Source: Desulfovibrio sp. (GTDB lineage Bacteria > Bacillota > Dethiobacteria > DTU022 > UBA8154). From it: a stretch of 39,461 bases of DNA. Below the pieces are notes generated by a model that saw only the letters and a list, made by a program, of their open reading frames with translations, was not told where the DNA came from and made no database searches. The stretch is taken from contig JAGVAS010000001.1 of NCBI GenBank assembly GCA_020060185.1, forward strand, positions 1 to 39,461. Reading direction: 5' to 3'. Positions 24,767-32,565 of this stretch are shown piece by piece. Made by a program: the position numbers and the translations under genes. How positions within the stretch are numbered: the first letter of the stretch is position 1; each line of letters begins with the position of its first letter.

Positions 24767-25441
24767 TTATTGTTGACGAGGATTTTTGAAAGAAGGAGGA
24801 GTGGGGGAGGGTTCTTTAAAATGCCTGCCTGGAGAAGAAAGGTCGAAATAAAGCTTGGAATCATCTGTTACCCCGAAATCTTGCAGCGAACCCTCATCCT
24901 GTATCCGGTTTAATGCTTCTCGGAAAAGGGCGTTATGGGCTTCTTCACGGTTTAAAAGAAAATCTATTGTTTCCCTTACACCTTTATCATTAATTTGGCG
25001 ATGCAAATACTCATATACTACTTTTGCCCTTTGTTCTGCAGCAATGTTTGAAAGTAAATCCGCCGGCAGATCGCCTGTTACATTAGCATACACTCCAATC
25101 CAGGGGAATCCTGAAGCATCTGTAAGAAGTGGAGCGAGTCCGCCTACAACATGACTTTGAATGGTACCTGCAGGTTGATTAACAGCATTAAGTTCGTCAC
25201 CATGTAGTAAATTTATAGTCTGTGCAACCATTTCCATATGACTTAACTCTTCAGCCCCAATGTCCAGGAAAAGATCTTTGATGGCTTGATCCTGTACCCG
25301 AAAACTCTGGGCTATGTACTGCAGGCCCGCTTTTAATTCACCGTTGGAACCGCCAAGCTGTTCCTGCAGCATTGCAGCATAAACAGGATTGGGACCATCG
25401 ACCTTTACATCATGTAGAAGTTGTTTTTCATGTTTAAACAA
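24767..25441 (-). CDS. Manganese catalase, CotJC-like
   Basis: A non-haem, dimanganese ferritin-like catalase that breaks down hydrogen peroxide. The 224-residue product is short, like the CotJC spore-coat type. Likely metal ligands are Glu35 (GELKAGLQY), Glu65 and His68 (EELSHME), Glu136 (AAEQRAKV) and His169 (REEAHNALF). The tail is proline-rich (KEPSPTPPSFKNP). It starts at TTG 25441 behind GAGGAGG. The CotJC likeness suggests a spore former, but no cotJA or cotJB is adjacent. It ends with its own terminator just upstream of the leuA promoter. A PerR-like regulator is present in the window; no clear PerR box was found in front of this gene. Confidence 0.9.
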   Translation of the reverse strand: MFKHEKQLLHDVKVDGPNPVYAAMLQEQLGGSNGELKAGLQYIAQSFRVQDQAIKDLFLDIGAEELSHMEMVAQTINLLHGDELNAVNQPAGTIQSHVVGGLAPLLTDASGFPWIGVYANVTGDLPADLLSNIAAEQRAKVVYEYLHRQINDKGVRETIDFLLNREEAHNALFREALNRIQDEGSLQDFGVTDDSKLYFDLSSPGRHFKEPSPTPPSFKNPRQQ

Positions 25442-25917
<476 letters not shown>

Positions 25918-26376
25918 TCAAGCTTTTATCGGAATATGTGCAACATTCAAGTTAAGACCATCTTTTGTTTTGTTAATAGTGTATGAGGCTATAAGTCGCT
26001 TATCATTTTTAAATAAAAAGTTTTTTCTGGCAATAAGGTAATCCATAATCTCATTCATGTCTTTGATCAGCTGCTCATCACCTCTACAAATTTCCTTTTT
26101 TAATATTTCTTTAAACTTATCAGCTTCTTCCTTGGGAACAATGCATATATTCCAAACATGTATCGAGAAAATTAATATTTTTTTCTGTTCATCAAAATTT
26201 GAGCATCTCTCAAGGAGTGGCTGCGCTAAATCTATAATCACTTCCGATAATTTATCATCGCCAGTATTCCATTTAAATTTTGAATTAGGGAGAATATTTT
26301 TTACAGAATCCATTAGTTTTCTTTCAGCTGTTTGATTATCAGCTTTTTTCTTTTTTTTCTTTTTTTTGTTGCTCAT
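25918..26376 (-). CDS. Lysine-rich hypothetical protein
   Basis: A 152-residue protein that opens with MSNKKKKKKKKADNQ, a run of eight lysines, followed by a mainly helical body (LIIDLAQPLLERCSNF-like pattern; FKEILKKEICRGDEQ). No family was recognised. ATG 26376 is preferred over the adjacent TTG 26379; a weak GGGAT lies upstream. It is next to a degraded pRiA4b ORF-3-like gene on the same strand, within a patch of broken genes, so it may be cargo of an old mobile element. The lysine run could be a polynucleotide-contact tail. Confidence 0.6.
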   Translation of the reverse strand: MSNKKKKKKKKADNQTAERKLMDSVKNILPNSKFKWNTGDDKLSEVIIDLAQPLLERCSNFDEQKKILIFSIHVWNICIVPKEEADKFKEILKKEICRGDEQLIKDMNEIMDYLIARKNFLFKNDKRLIASYTINKTKDGLNLNVAHIPIKA

Positions 26377-26418
26377 CAATTAATCATCCCAATCTAATAA
26401 AATTTAACTTGCATTGCA

Positions 26419-26872
26419 CTACCCCATGTAAGCGCAGATGCCCACTCGTGGAGAATTTACCACCGGAAGAAGCATGTCTTCACCGCATTCATGTTCTTCA
26501 GCACACTCTTCGCAAAGCCACCCCCCGCCATCGTAAATGCACTCCGAGCAAACCTGCACGGCGATTTTATCGCAGTAATCACACTGATACTTCGGCTCAT
26601 CATTCCGGGCCAGGACGGCGATTTTTTCGTCCAAGAAGCGCTTTTTCGTTTTTCCCACACGCCTGAGTGTAAGTTCAGTCGTGTTACCGAAATCATATTC
26701 ATAGGTAAAGTACGCGCCTGTGTCTACGACCCTGGTCAGGGAAGCACGCATGTCCTTATCATAATAATCATCCGGTTCCCGGCAGTATCTTTCGCCAAGG
26801 ATGTTAAACGCGCTCAGGTGACCGCAGCACTCCAACCAGATGTGGCGCAGGAAGAGATCAAGTTCCGCATAC
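26419..26872 (-). pseudogene. 5'-truncated pRiA4b ORF-3-like gene with zinc-binding tail
   Basis: The frame encodes DLFLRHIWLECCGHLSAF, then TRVVDTGAYFTYEYDFGNTTE. A cysteine-rich region follows (CDYC, CSEC, CEEC) and a complete C-terminus, LPVVNSPRVGICAYMG. This is the plasmid pRiA4b ORF-3-like / IS1096 TnpR-passenger family. Relatives have an N-terminal segment before ELDLFLR. Here the frame is closed by TGA just upstream of DWQYAELDLFLRH, so that segment is lost. A TTG at 26835 could restart a 138-residue product but has no ribosome binding site. It is therefore probably a remnant. The function of the family is unknown. Confidence 0.65.
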
Positions 26873-26937
26873 TGCCAATCTCATTGGCATACTCCCTGGT
26901 TTAGCTTATGAACAGATTAGATCTTATGAGAACCATT

Positions 26938-27093
26938 TCACTTTTTCAGGTATTCTTCCCTGGAAGTATTCGGCCCGCTGACATGATTCAGCAATAGATA
27001 CAAATCATCCAGCATCATGGTACGGGCTGTATGTACGCTGCTTTTGTGGAAACAGAAACCGAAACGTTCCAATGACGAGTTTAAGTCTTTCAT
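26938..27093 (-). CDS. 51-residue ORF, likely remnant of a larger gene
   Basis: ATG 27093 with GGAG upstream opens a frame for MKDLNSSLERFGFCFHKSSV followed by HTARTMMLDDLYLLLNHV and REEYLKK. The HTARTMML-x-x-L pattern recalls the start of a conserved unnamed family found in mobile regions, whose members are much longer, so this is probably a truncated copy. It ends 66 bases upstream of the broken pRiA4b-like gene on the same strand. Confidence 0.45.
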   Translation of the reverse strand: MKDLNSSLERFGFCFHKSSVHTARTMMLDDLYLLLNHVSGPNTSREEYLKK

Positions 27094-27414
27094 ACTGTAC
27101 TCCACAGGAGCATTGTTTGTTTTTTTAAACCTTGTTTAAAGGTAACTATATTAGAAACCCCTGGGGTTCTGGCGCGAAAACAAGCGGTTTAGTGGGATAA
27201 CAAGGAACCCCTTACATTAAAAAAAGGGTATAAAGGTCATTATTTTGGTTTTAAAAATAATGAAAACGCCATAGGCCAACAGTCTATAGTTAAATTATCA
27301 TAAGTCTGTGAATAGTAATATTCTCCAAAAAAGGGCCTGTTTCCTTTCTTTGCTTGTAAATATTTCTAATTTTGTGGCAAGTAATCTGGCAATTAGAATG
27401 ATAATGCCTCTCTA
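27094..27414. other. AT-rich stretch without recognisable features
   Basis: No gene of more than 40 codons with a ribosome binding site was found on either strand. Confidence 0.4.
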
Positions 27415-27579
27415 TTAAAGGCAGTGTTTTAATATTTCTTCACTCCTTGCCATCGCCTCTGCAGAAGCAAGTTCTTTGTTGACCGACTTTACATCATTGG
27501 ATGAAAGTATCTCTACCAACTTTTCAACTGCTTCCGCTTACCTGATAACAATGTTCTTATCAAAGGAAACGGTTGCCAT
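27415..27579 (-). pseudogene. Small gene interrupted by an in-frame TAA
   Basis: From ATG 27579, behind AGAAGGTG, the frame reads MATVSFDKNIVIR, a TAA stop, then AEAVEKLVEILSSNDVKSVN, KELASAEAMARSEEILKHCL and a final TAA. The reading frame and protein character continue unchanged after the stop, so a GAA-to-TAA change (one base) is the simplest explanation. The intact form would have 54 residues. Such short helical proteins often occur as the antitoxin half of type II modules, but no toxin partner was recognised beside it. Confidence 0.65.
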
Positions 27580-27746
27580 CAGTTTCACCTTCTTTCAAAA
27601 ACATATTTTCTAAATATATTATAAGCTGCGTTGCCTTATAATTCAGGTAAAATATCTTTAATTTCACTAATTGACATGAAGACGTGCAATTTCATTACAT
27701 ATAGCCCGAGTGAATATATGTTTGGTGGAATTGCTATGCAATAGAA

Positions 27747-27776
27747 AGCGTCGAAGGCTCGAAAGCCCCCGACGCT
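27747..27776. other. Strong GC-rich stem-loop
   Basis: AGCGTCG (27747-27753) pairs with CGACGCT (27770-27776), and inside it GGCT pairs with AGCC around CGAA. No T-run follows on either strand. It may be a processed RNA or repeat remnant in an otherwise empty 330-base gap. Confidence 0.45.
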
Positions 27777-27919
27777 CTATTCTAATCATTAACAGGATTT
27801 TATTATGTAAACTAATATAAAATATTCCTGCCAGTAACCTCCTTCCACTCTTTTAAAAAAGAGGAAATACTGCAGAAAATCATATTTTTAAAGCTTCTAC
27901 TATATTTCATTTATATATC

Positions 27920-28288
27920 TCATTTTTTAGCTGTACGTTTATTTTCTTTGACCCATGACATGGATTTTGACGGGGCCTTACCCTTTCTATAATTCCTTCC
28001 CCTTACAGCGGTAAGCTTATGTATTTTATCATTGGAGTTGTTGCTAAATTCTTCAATAGTGTTTTTAGTGCCGGACCATAAGCCTATGGCAGAAAGACCG
28101 GAAACCAAACCCAAAAAAATAGCTTTTTTAGGTTCACCAGGCGCCAGGTAATAAAACCCTGAGAGAATCCCCAGTATGACAGCTGTAACTGGAGCAAGTT
28201 TTTTGGGTATTCCCACTCTTTTTAACAGTTCGACCATTGCCAGGATAATCGGTACCAGGGCCATACCATAAACGCTAAATTCCTCCAT
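27920..28288 (-). CDS. Holin-like small membrane protein
   Basis: A 122-residue protein with two or three transmembrane helices (about 5-22, 32-50, 55-72). A polar, strongly basic tail follows (RGRNYRKGKAPSKS ... KENKRTAKK). Size, helix layout and charged tail resemble phage holins. Without lysin or other phage genes nearby this is only a likeness. It is the last gene of a minus-strand group with FlhB-like and FliK-like genes, and starts at ATG 28288 behind GGGAGGTGG. Confidence 0.55.
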   Translation of the reverse strand: MEEFSVYGMALVPIILAMVELLKRVGIPKKLAPVTAVILGILSGFYYLAPGEPKKAIFLGLVSGLSAIGLWSGTKNTIEEFSNNSNDKIHKLTAVRGRNYRKGKAPSKSMSWVKENKRTAKK

Positions 28289-28387
28289 CTTTTTCCACCT
28301 CCCTGAAAATTTTTATACTTATTTTAAAATTATTCAGGAGGCAGCATAAAAAGAACATTCTCCCGTAAAAACCGTTTTAAATTAATT

Positions 28388-28669
28388 TTAGTAATTATCC
28401 CTGATTTTAAGATCAAGCTCCTGGATAGAAGCTAGCAATATGGCTACAGCTTCATATATTTCAGATGGTATTTCCTGGTTAAGATCAAGTTTAAATAATT
28501 CATGGACCAGTAAAGTATTTTCTTCTACGGGAATACCGTTTTCTTTCGCCAGCGTTATAATTTTCTCAGCAACCCGGCCCTGCCCTTTAGCTGTCACAAC
28601 AGGTGCTCTGTCTTTTTCCTGCTGGTATCGTAAGGCGACGGCATGTTTTATTTTACTATAATTGCGCAA
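28388..28669 (-). CDS. FlhB C-terminal-domain-like protein (YlqH type)
   Basis: A 93-residue stand-alone version of the cytoplasmic C-terminal domain of the flagellar export switch FlhB. KHAVALRYQQEKDRAPVVTA matches the FlhB segment after the autocleavage site, and VHELFKLDLNQEIPSEIYEA the substrate-specificity region. The NPTH cleavage motif is absent (the corresponding residues are SKIKH), so it should not self-cleave. Such proteins (B. subtilis YlqH) are encoded outside flagellar operons and their role is not settled. The upstream gene fits YlqG, its usual partner. It starts at TTG 28669 behind GGGGGAA. Confidence 0.85.
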   Translation of the reverse strand: MRNYSKIKHAVALRYQQEKDRAPVVTAKGQGRVAEKIITLAKENGIPVEENTLLVHELFKLDLNQEIPSEIYEAVAILLASIQELDLKIRDNY

Positions 28670-28689
28670 CAGTTAAATAGTTCCCCCTT

Positions 28690-29406
28690 TCAAACCTGTA
28701 TATCCAGTCTGAAACCTGTTTCCAATAAATTACGGGATATTTCCTCTTTTAACCGGGTTGGTATTAAATCCCATTTTAAAAAGATTATATTTCTTTCTTT
28801 TAAATTTTGGAAAAGTGTTTGGAGTCCCTCCAATTCTCTTTCAAATAAAGTGCCTATTTTCTCTGATTCAACCAATATTTGACTAAAATAAAAATCATCC
28901 TTTCTTTCAAATTGGATGATCATTAAACCCAGGTTGCTGGTTTCTACAACGAAATCTAACAAAAACTTGTTTGCAACCTTTCCGGTTTTTTTATCGTGAT
29001 TGTCCTTTTCGCTTTCGGAATTGGAAAAGTGCCGGATCATTACGGGAACAAGTACTTCTTCACCCTGCTCCTTAATTAAAAGCCGTATAAAAGATATATT
29101 TTCTTCTTCATTTAATTTAATCGGTTCCGGGGAACGTTTTATAACCTTGTAACAGTATTTTCCGTTCTGAAGGTTTTTAAACTGCAGCAGCAGATATTCT
29201 CCTATTTTAACAGGAATATCAACCTTGGCGAGGATATCTCCCTGGCCCTGCAGTTTTAACAGAGCATAGATATCTTTTAATTCTTTAACCTGTGCCACGA
29301 TCCTGTCAGGTAAATTATTGTTGAAATGATCTTCACTCACCAGTATTTTGTTTTCCGGATAAGGCATAAACACTTTAAGGGTATGGAAAAGGTCATTTAA
29401 ACGCAT
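28690..29406 (-). CDS. YlqG/FliK-like hypothetical protein
   Basis: From ATG 29406 the product has 238 residues. It is mixed alpha/beta with a C-terminal half (LLDFVVETSNLGLMIIQFER ... WDLIPTRLKEEISRNLLE) that resembles the FliK hook-length-control C-terminal fold. The FlhB-like neighbour supports that reading, since FliK and FlhB act together in flagellar export. ATG 29406 has GGGAGAA seven bases upstream and a promoter-like TTGAAA/TATAAT ahead. The longer frame from 29478 lacks a ribosome binding site. The assignment is mainly from context. Confidence 0.5.
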   Translation of the reverse strand: MRLNDLFHTLKVFMPYPENKILVSEDHFNNNLPDRIVAQVKELKDIYALLKLQGQGDILAKVDIPVKIGEYLLLQFKNLQNGKYCYKVIKRSPEPIKLNEEENISFIRLLIKEQGEEVLVPVMIRHFSNSESEKDNHDKKTGKVANKFLLDFVVETSNLGLMIIQFERKDDFYFSQILVESEKIGTLFERELEGLQTLFQNLKERNIIFLKWDLIPTRLKEEISRNLLETGFRLDIQV

Positions 29407-29434
29407 TTTTTGATTCTCCCAGGGTTTCGGTACT

Positions 29435-29465
29435 ATTATATCGGTTTGTTCCGTCCTGGTTTCAA
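29435..29465 (-). promoter_or_regulatory. Possible promoter of the FliK/FlhB-like pair
   Basis: Minus-strand TTGAAA (29465-29460) and a perfect TATAAT (29440-29435) are 19 bases apart, slightly long. It lies 28 bases before the preferred start at 29406. Confidence 0.4.
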
Positions 29466-29501
29466 TAATACAAAGCATTGTAAAAATGTATTTTTAATGT
29501 T

Positions 29502-29870
29502 TTAAACTTTTTCCAGGATAATATTTACCGGTTCCCTGAGTTCTTTTAATATGGATAAATCTCCCTTAATCCTGCCAAAAACATTGACAGGACCGGCAGC
29601 CCTTATTTCGTCACCGTGACTGGCCGGAGTAGGACCATAAAAGATACATATGGCCTTCATTGGAGGCCAGTAAGCGATTTCTCCGGCTTCTAAAACTTCC
29701 CTGGGGTTGTCCAATGCATTCACTACCTGGGAAGGAAAGTAAATTTCCTCTCCCCAGGTACTACCCGTACCCTTTATAGGTAAAGCATCAAATACCTTTT
29801 GTGCTGTGGCTGTCTTGTAAAGCTCTGCCTGGAAAGAGATACCCTGGTTTATAATAATTTTAATTTCCAA
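29502..29870 (-). CDS. Cyclophilin-fold protein (TM1367 family)
   Basis: A 122-residue protein of the small cyclophilin-like family typified by Thermotoga TM1367. ELYKTATAQKVFDALPIKG, TWGEEIYFPSQVV, EVLEAGEIAYWPPMKAICIF and YGPTPAS are its typical segments. It shares the barrel of cyclophilins but not their isomerase active site, so no prolyl-isomerase activity is claimed. It starts at TTG 29870, behind GAGGGA. It stands between the FliK-like gene and a chemoreceptor on the same strand. Confidence 0.8.
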   Translation of the reverse strand: MEIKIIINQGISFQAELYKTATAQKVFDALPIKGTGSTWGEEIYFPSQVVNALDNPREVLEAGEIAYWPPMKAICIFYGPTPASHGDEIRAAGPVNVFGRIKGDLSILKELREPVNIILEKV

Positions 29871-29939
29871 AAAAAATATCCCTCATTTCTTTTAAAGCTC
29901 AGCGTTGTAATTTTATGTTCAGGAAATCATATATTTTTT

Positions 29940-30782
29940 TTATATCATTTCCTCTGCAAAACCGACCAGTTTTTCCGCCATTATATTTAAATTTTGAACA
30001 GTTTCGGCTACTTTTTGCGAATCACCAGCCTGTTCCAGAGAAATAGCTCCGATACTTCCTATTACCTGACTGATACTGTTGCTTGCCTCCCGAAGGGTTT
30101 GGAGTATTCCTTCAATCTGTTTCAAAGAATTAGAACTGTTTTCTGCCAGTTTACGTATTTCCTCCGCTACTACACCAAAACCTCTGCCCTCTTCTCCCAC
30201 TCTGGCCGCTTCGATGGAGGCATTAAGGCCAAGAAGATTGGTCTGGCTGGTAATTTTCTTTATTACCTTAAGTACAGCATCGGTTTCACTTACTTTCTCC
30301 AGTAAATTTACAGAAAGCTGTGATAAAGTATCGCCAATAGCAGAAAGCTCCTGGGATTCTCCGGCCAGTTTTTCCGTTGCCGCACTTGTTTCCCGGATAG
30401 TCTTTTGTAGATTATCAGCCATATTTAGCAATAGGTCCTGCTTATCAAGAACCTGGGTTAAAGAAATGCCACCAAGTATATTCCCTTTTTCATCTTTTAC
30501 CGGTATGGCGACACCGATATAAGGAAAACCAAAGGCCTCTTTCCCAACTTTTTTTACCAGTCTTTTATTTGTGATTATAGATTCTTTTAAAATGGTTTTT
30601 TCCGGAAGCGGGTCCCCGGCCCTTGACCCATGGTCAATTTTCTCACCGGGAACATAGGCAAGTACCTTAAGGGTTTTCGCATCGGCAATAGCAACAGCCA
30701 GATCACTGGTACTCAGTTGATTAAAGTAAGAAGCGACGGTAACCAGGCAATCAAGTAAATTATGTTTACTGTTTTCTTCCAA
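29940..30782 (-). CDS. Soluble methyl-accepting chemotaxis-type signalling protein
   Basis: A 280-residue cytosolic chemoreceptor with no transmembrane segment. The N-terminal 125 residues form a small sensor domain (PAS/GAF- or sCACHE-like: [39 protein letters not shown]). The rest is the coiled-coil signalling domain with the conserved hairpin tip, [20 protein letters not shown] followed by [14 protein letters not shown]. It would signal to CheA/CheW, which are not in this window. It starts at TTG 30782 with GGAGG unusually close. Confidence 0.9.
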   Translation of the reverse strand: MEENSKHNLLDCLVTVASYFNQLSTSDLAVAIADAKTLKVLAYVPGEKIDHGSRAGDPLPEKTILKESIITNKRLVKKVGKEAFGFPYIGVAIPVKDEKGNILGGISLTQVLDKQDLLLNMADNLQKTIRETSAATEKLAGESQELSAIGDTLSQLSVNLLEKVSETDAVLKVIKKITSQTNLLGLNASIEAARVGEEGRGFGVVAEEIRKLAENSSNSLKQIEGILQTLREASNSISQVIGSIGAISLEQAGDSQKVAETVQNLNIMAEKLVGFAEEMI

Positions 30783-30918
30783 AATCCTCCAGGCCCCCTT
30801 AAATTGTTATTTTTATGTTAACATTTCCATAAATTCTCTTTCTTTTGGAAAATTCCTTCTTAAGCTGTTTACTTTAACTCAGTTCCGGATTTTGAAAAGC
30901 CTGCTTGTCTTATATATT

Positions 30919-30946
30919 TTGACCACAATTTATGGTAAACTATATT
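30919..30946 (+). promoter_or_regulatory. Promoter of the CapA-like gene
   Basis: TTGACC (30919-30924) and TATATT (30941-30946) are 16 bases apart, 33 bases before ATG 30979. Confidence 0.6.
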
Positions 30947-30978
30947 TAAAAATTTACAGGACAGAGCAGGTTTTATTG

Positions 30979-32283
30979 ATGAAAAAACGGGTTTTATTTG
31001 TTTTTATCATACCGTTAATAATTTTTTTACTTTTTTATTTTACTTCCTGTAACGGGACAAAAGACACTACTTCAAACGTAGAAAATTCTTTATTTAGTAT
31101 TTGTGAAAATGACCCTAGTTTATTAGAAAAGGAATCCTTTTTTGATGATAGCGCTTTAGATTATACCGTTATTGAAGGTAAACACAATAAAAGTATTGTT
31201 TTGGCCGTAGTTGGTGACATTATGGTCCACAGTCCCCAGATTACCAGTGCTTATATCGAAAGTGAAGGAATGTATAACTTTAAGGAATGCTTTTCTCATA
31301 TAACTTCTTTTTTGCAAAAAGCGGATTTTGTTACAGGTAACTTGGAAACAACCTTTGCGGGGACAGAATATGGTTACAGCGGTTACCCGCTTTTTAATTC
31401 TCCTCCGGAGTTAGCCCATGCCTTGAAAGAAAGCGGTTTCAGCTTATTGTTCACAGCTAACAATCATTCCATGGACAGGGGAGAAAAAGGTGTTGTTAAT
31501 ACAATTAATCTTATTGAAGAGAAGTGTTTGAGTTTCGTAGGTACGGCCCGTAACCAGGAAGAGAGAGAAAGAGGTTACATTCTTTTCCAAAACGATATAA
31601 GGGTAGCATTTTTTGCCTACACCTATGGAACGAACGGCATCCTCTTACCTTCTAGGAAAGAATACTTAGTTTCCCTGATCGATGAACAATTAATCGCCAA
31701 AGACATAAACAGGGCAAAAAATGATCTGAAGGCCGATATAGTTGTAATTGGATTACACTGGGGCGAAGAGTACCAGCTTCTACCTTCAGGTTATCAAAAA
31801 GAACTTGCCAGAAAACTTGTAGACATGGGTGCAGATATTATTATCGGCAGCCATCCCCACGTTATTCAGCCTGCAGAGATTATTAAAACAGAAAAAGGTG
31901 AGGGTTTGGTTTTTTATTCTCTGGGTAATTTTATTTCCAACCAAAGGTGGCGTTACTCTGATTCAGGGGTTATTGTTTATATTAAAATCCAGTTAAATCC
32001 TGCCCTGCACACTTCGAATGTAACTATTTTAGAAATTGTACCTACCTGGGTCCATAAATATCTTCAGGGAGGAAAGTGGAAATATACAGTTCTGCCTGTT
32101 CGGGAAGTGTTAGAAACAGAAAATGCTAAGGAAATTTTTAAATTATCAAATCAAAATTGCCAGCGTCTTAAAGAAGTTCTGGAAGAAACTGACGAGATTT
32201 TCTGGCGTTTCTGGCCTAATGATCAATCTGTCCCTGTAGATCTTATTAACCGCCATGAGCCTGACGGTCACAACAATGGATGA
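30979..32283 (+). CDS. CapA-family poly-gamma-glutamate-synthesis-type lipoprotein
   Basis: A 434-residue exported lipoprotein. The signal peptide MKKRVLFVFIIPLIIFLLFY is followed by the lipobox FTSC, with Cys24 as the anchor. The body is a CapA/PgsA-type metallophosphatase-like domain: LAVVGDIMVHSPQ, VTGNLETTFAG, FTANNHSMDRGEKGV, IGLHWGEEYQ, IGSHPHVIQPAEI and FYSLGNFISNQRW. Some CapA proteins take part in polyglutamate capsule formation, but no capB or capC is present, so a cell-envelope phosphodiesterase role is equally possible. ATG 30979 is chosen because it gives a proper signal peptide. The last residues (LINRHEPDGHNNG) and the stop codon come from the structured repeat that abuts the gene. 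Confidence 0.88.
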   Translation: MKKRVLFVFIIPLIIFLLFYFTSCNGTKDTTSNVENSLFSICENDPSLLEKESFFDDSALDYTVIEGKHNKSIVLAVVGDIMVHSPQITSAYIESEGMYNFKECFSHITSFLQKADFVTGNLETTFAGTEYGYSGYPLFNSPPELAHALKESGFSLLFTANNHSMDRGEKGVVNTINLIEEKCLSFVGTARNQEERERGYILFQNDIRVAFFAYTYGTNGILLPSRKEYLVSLIDEQLIAKDINRAKNDLKADIVVIGLHWGEEYQLLPSGYQKELARKLVDMGADIIIGSHPHVIQPAEIIKTEKGEGLVFYSLGNFISNQRWRYSDSGVIVYIKIQLNPALHTSNVTILEIVPTWVHKYLQGGKWKYTVLPVREVLETENAKEIFKLSNQNCQRLKEVLEETDEIFWRFWPNDQSVPVDLINRHEPDGHNNG

Positions 32284-32565
32284 AAATAACCGGGTTTAGC
32301 TCCCGCCATTGTTAACGGGGACATTCCCCGACGCTTTATCGGGGTGTGTCCCCATACCTCTGTGTGCCGGCGTTTTACTGTTGGCGGAGTGACTTGTGCA
32401 GCGAGGAAACAAGTTCACTACGAAACGAGAGCTGGAGACGACCCAGTTGACAGGATGTCAACTGATGGATGGGAATTCCGCCGGGAAGGTCGCCGGAAGC
32501 TCGAGGTGAGTAGTAGAACTTGCCGAACTGAACCCGGAACTACGCCACCAGCAAACGCTGCGATT
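32246..32565 (+). ncRNA. Structured repeat / candidate ncRNA, full copy A (HEARO/omega-RNA-like)
   Basis: This copy joins two modules. The first (32246-32313) is the 5' hairpin shared with two other copies: AACAATGG (32273-32280) pairs with CCATTGTT and CGGG with CCCG. The second (32370-32558) is closed by GCGTTT, CTG and GGCG (32370-32386) pairing with CGCC, CAG and AAACGC (32543-32558). Inside are AGTGA-CTTGT / ACAAGTTCACT and AGTTGAC-AGGAT-GTCAACT (32445-32463). The core GGCGGAGTGACTTGTGCAGC recurs almost exactly at the window end. Between the modules is a long hairpin (32317-32353). No protein frame here is credible. The multi-stem plan, the GTGCAGC core and the copy number recall HEARO RNAs; the name is unproven. 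Confidence 0.55.
32317..32353. repeat. 13-bp hairpin within repeat copy A
   Basis: GGGGACA pairs with TGTCCCC and, inside, CCCCGA with TCGGGG, with TT/TG as the only unpaired bases in the stem. The other copies lack it, so it is probably a separate small palindromic insertion of the REP type. Confidence 0.7.

Noticed and set aside
26409-26904. Plus-strand ORFs opposite the pRiA4b-like remnant
   Set aside because: They are antisense shadows; the minus-strand frame carries the cysteine motifs and known C-terminus.
32370-32558. Group II intron as an explanation of the structured repeat body
   Set aside because: No domain V-like catalytic hairpin, no reverse transcriptase frame and no typical GTGYG 5' end could be identified; not fully excluded.
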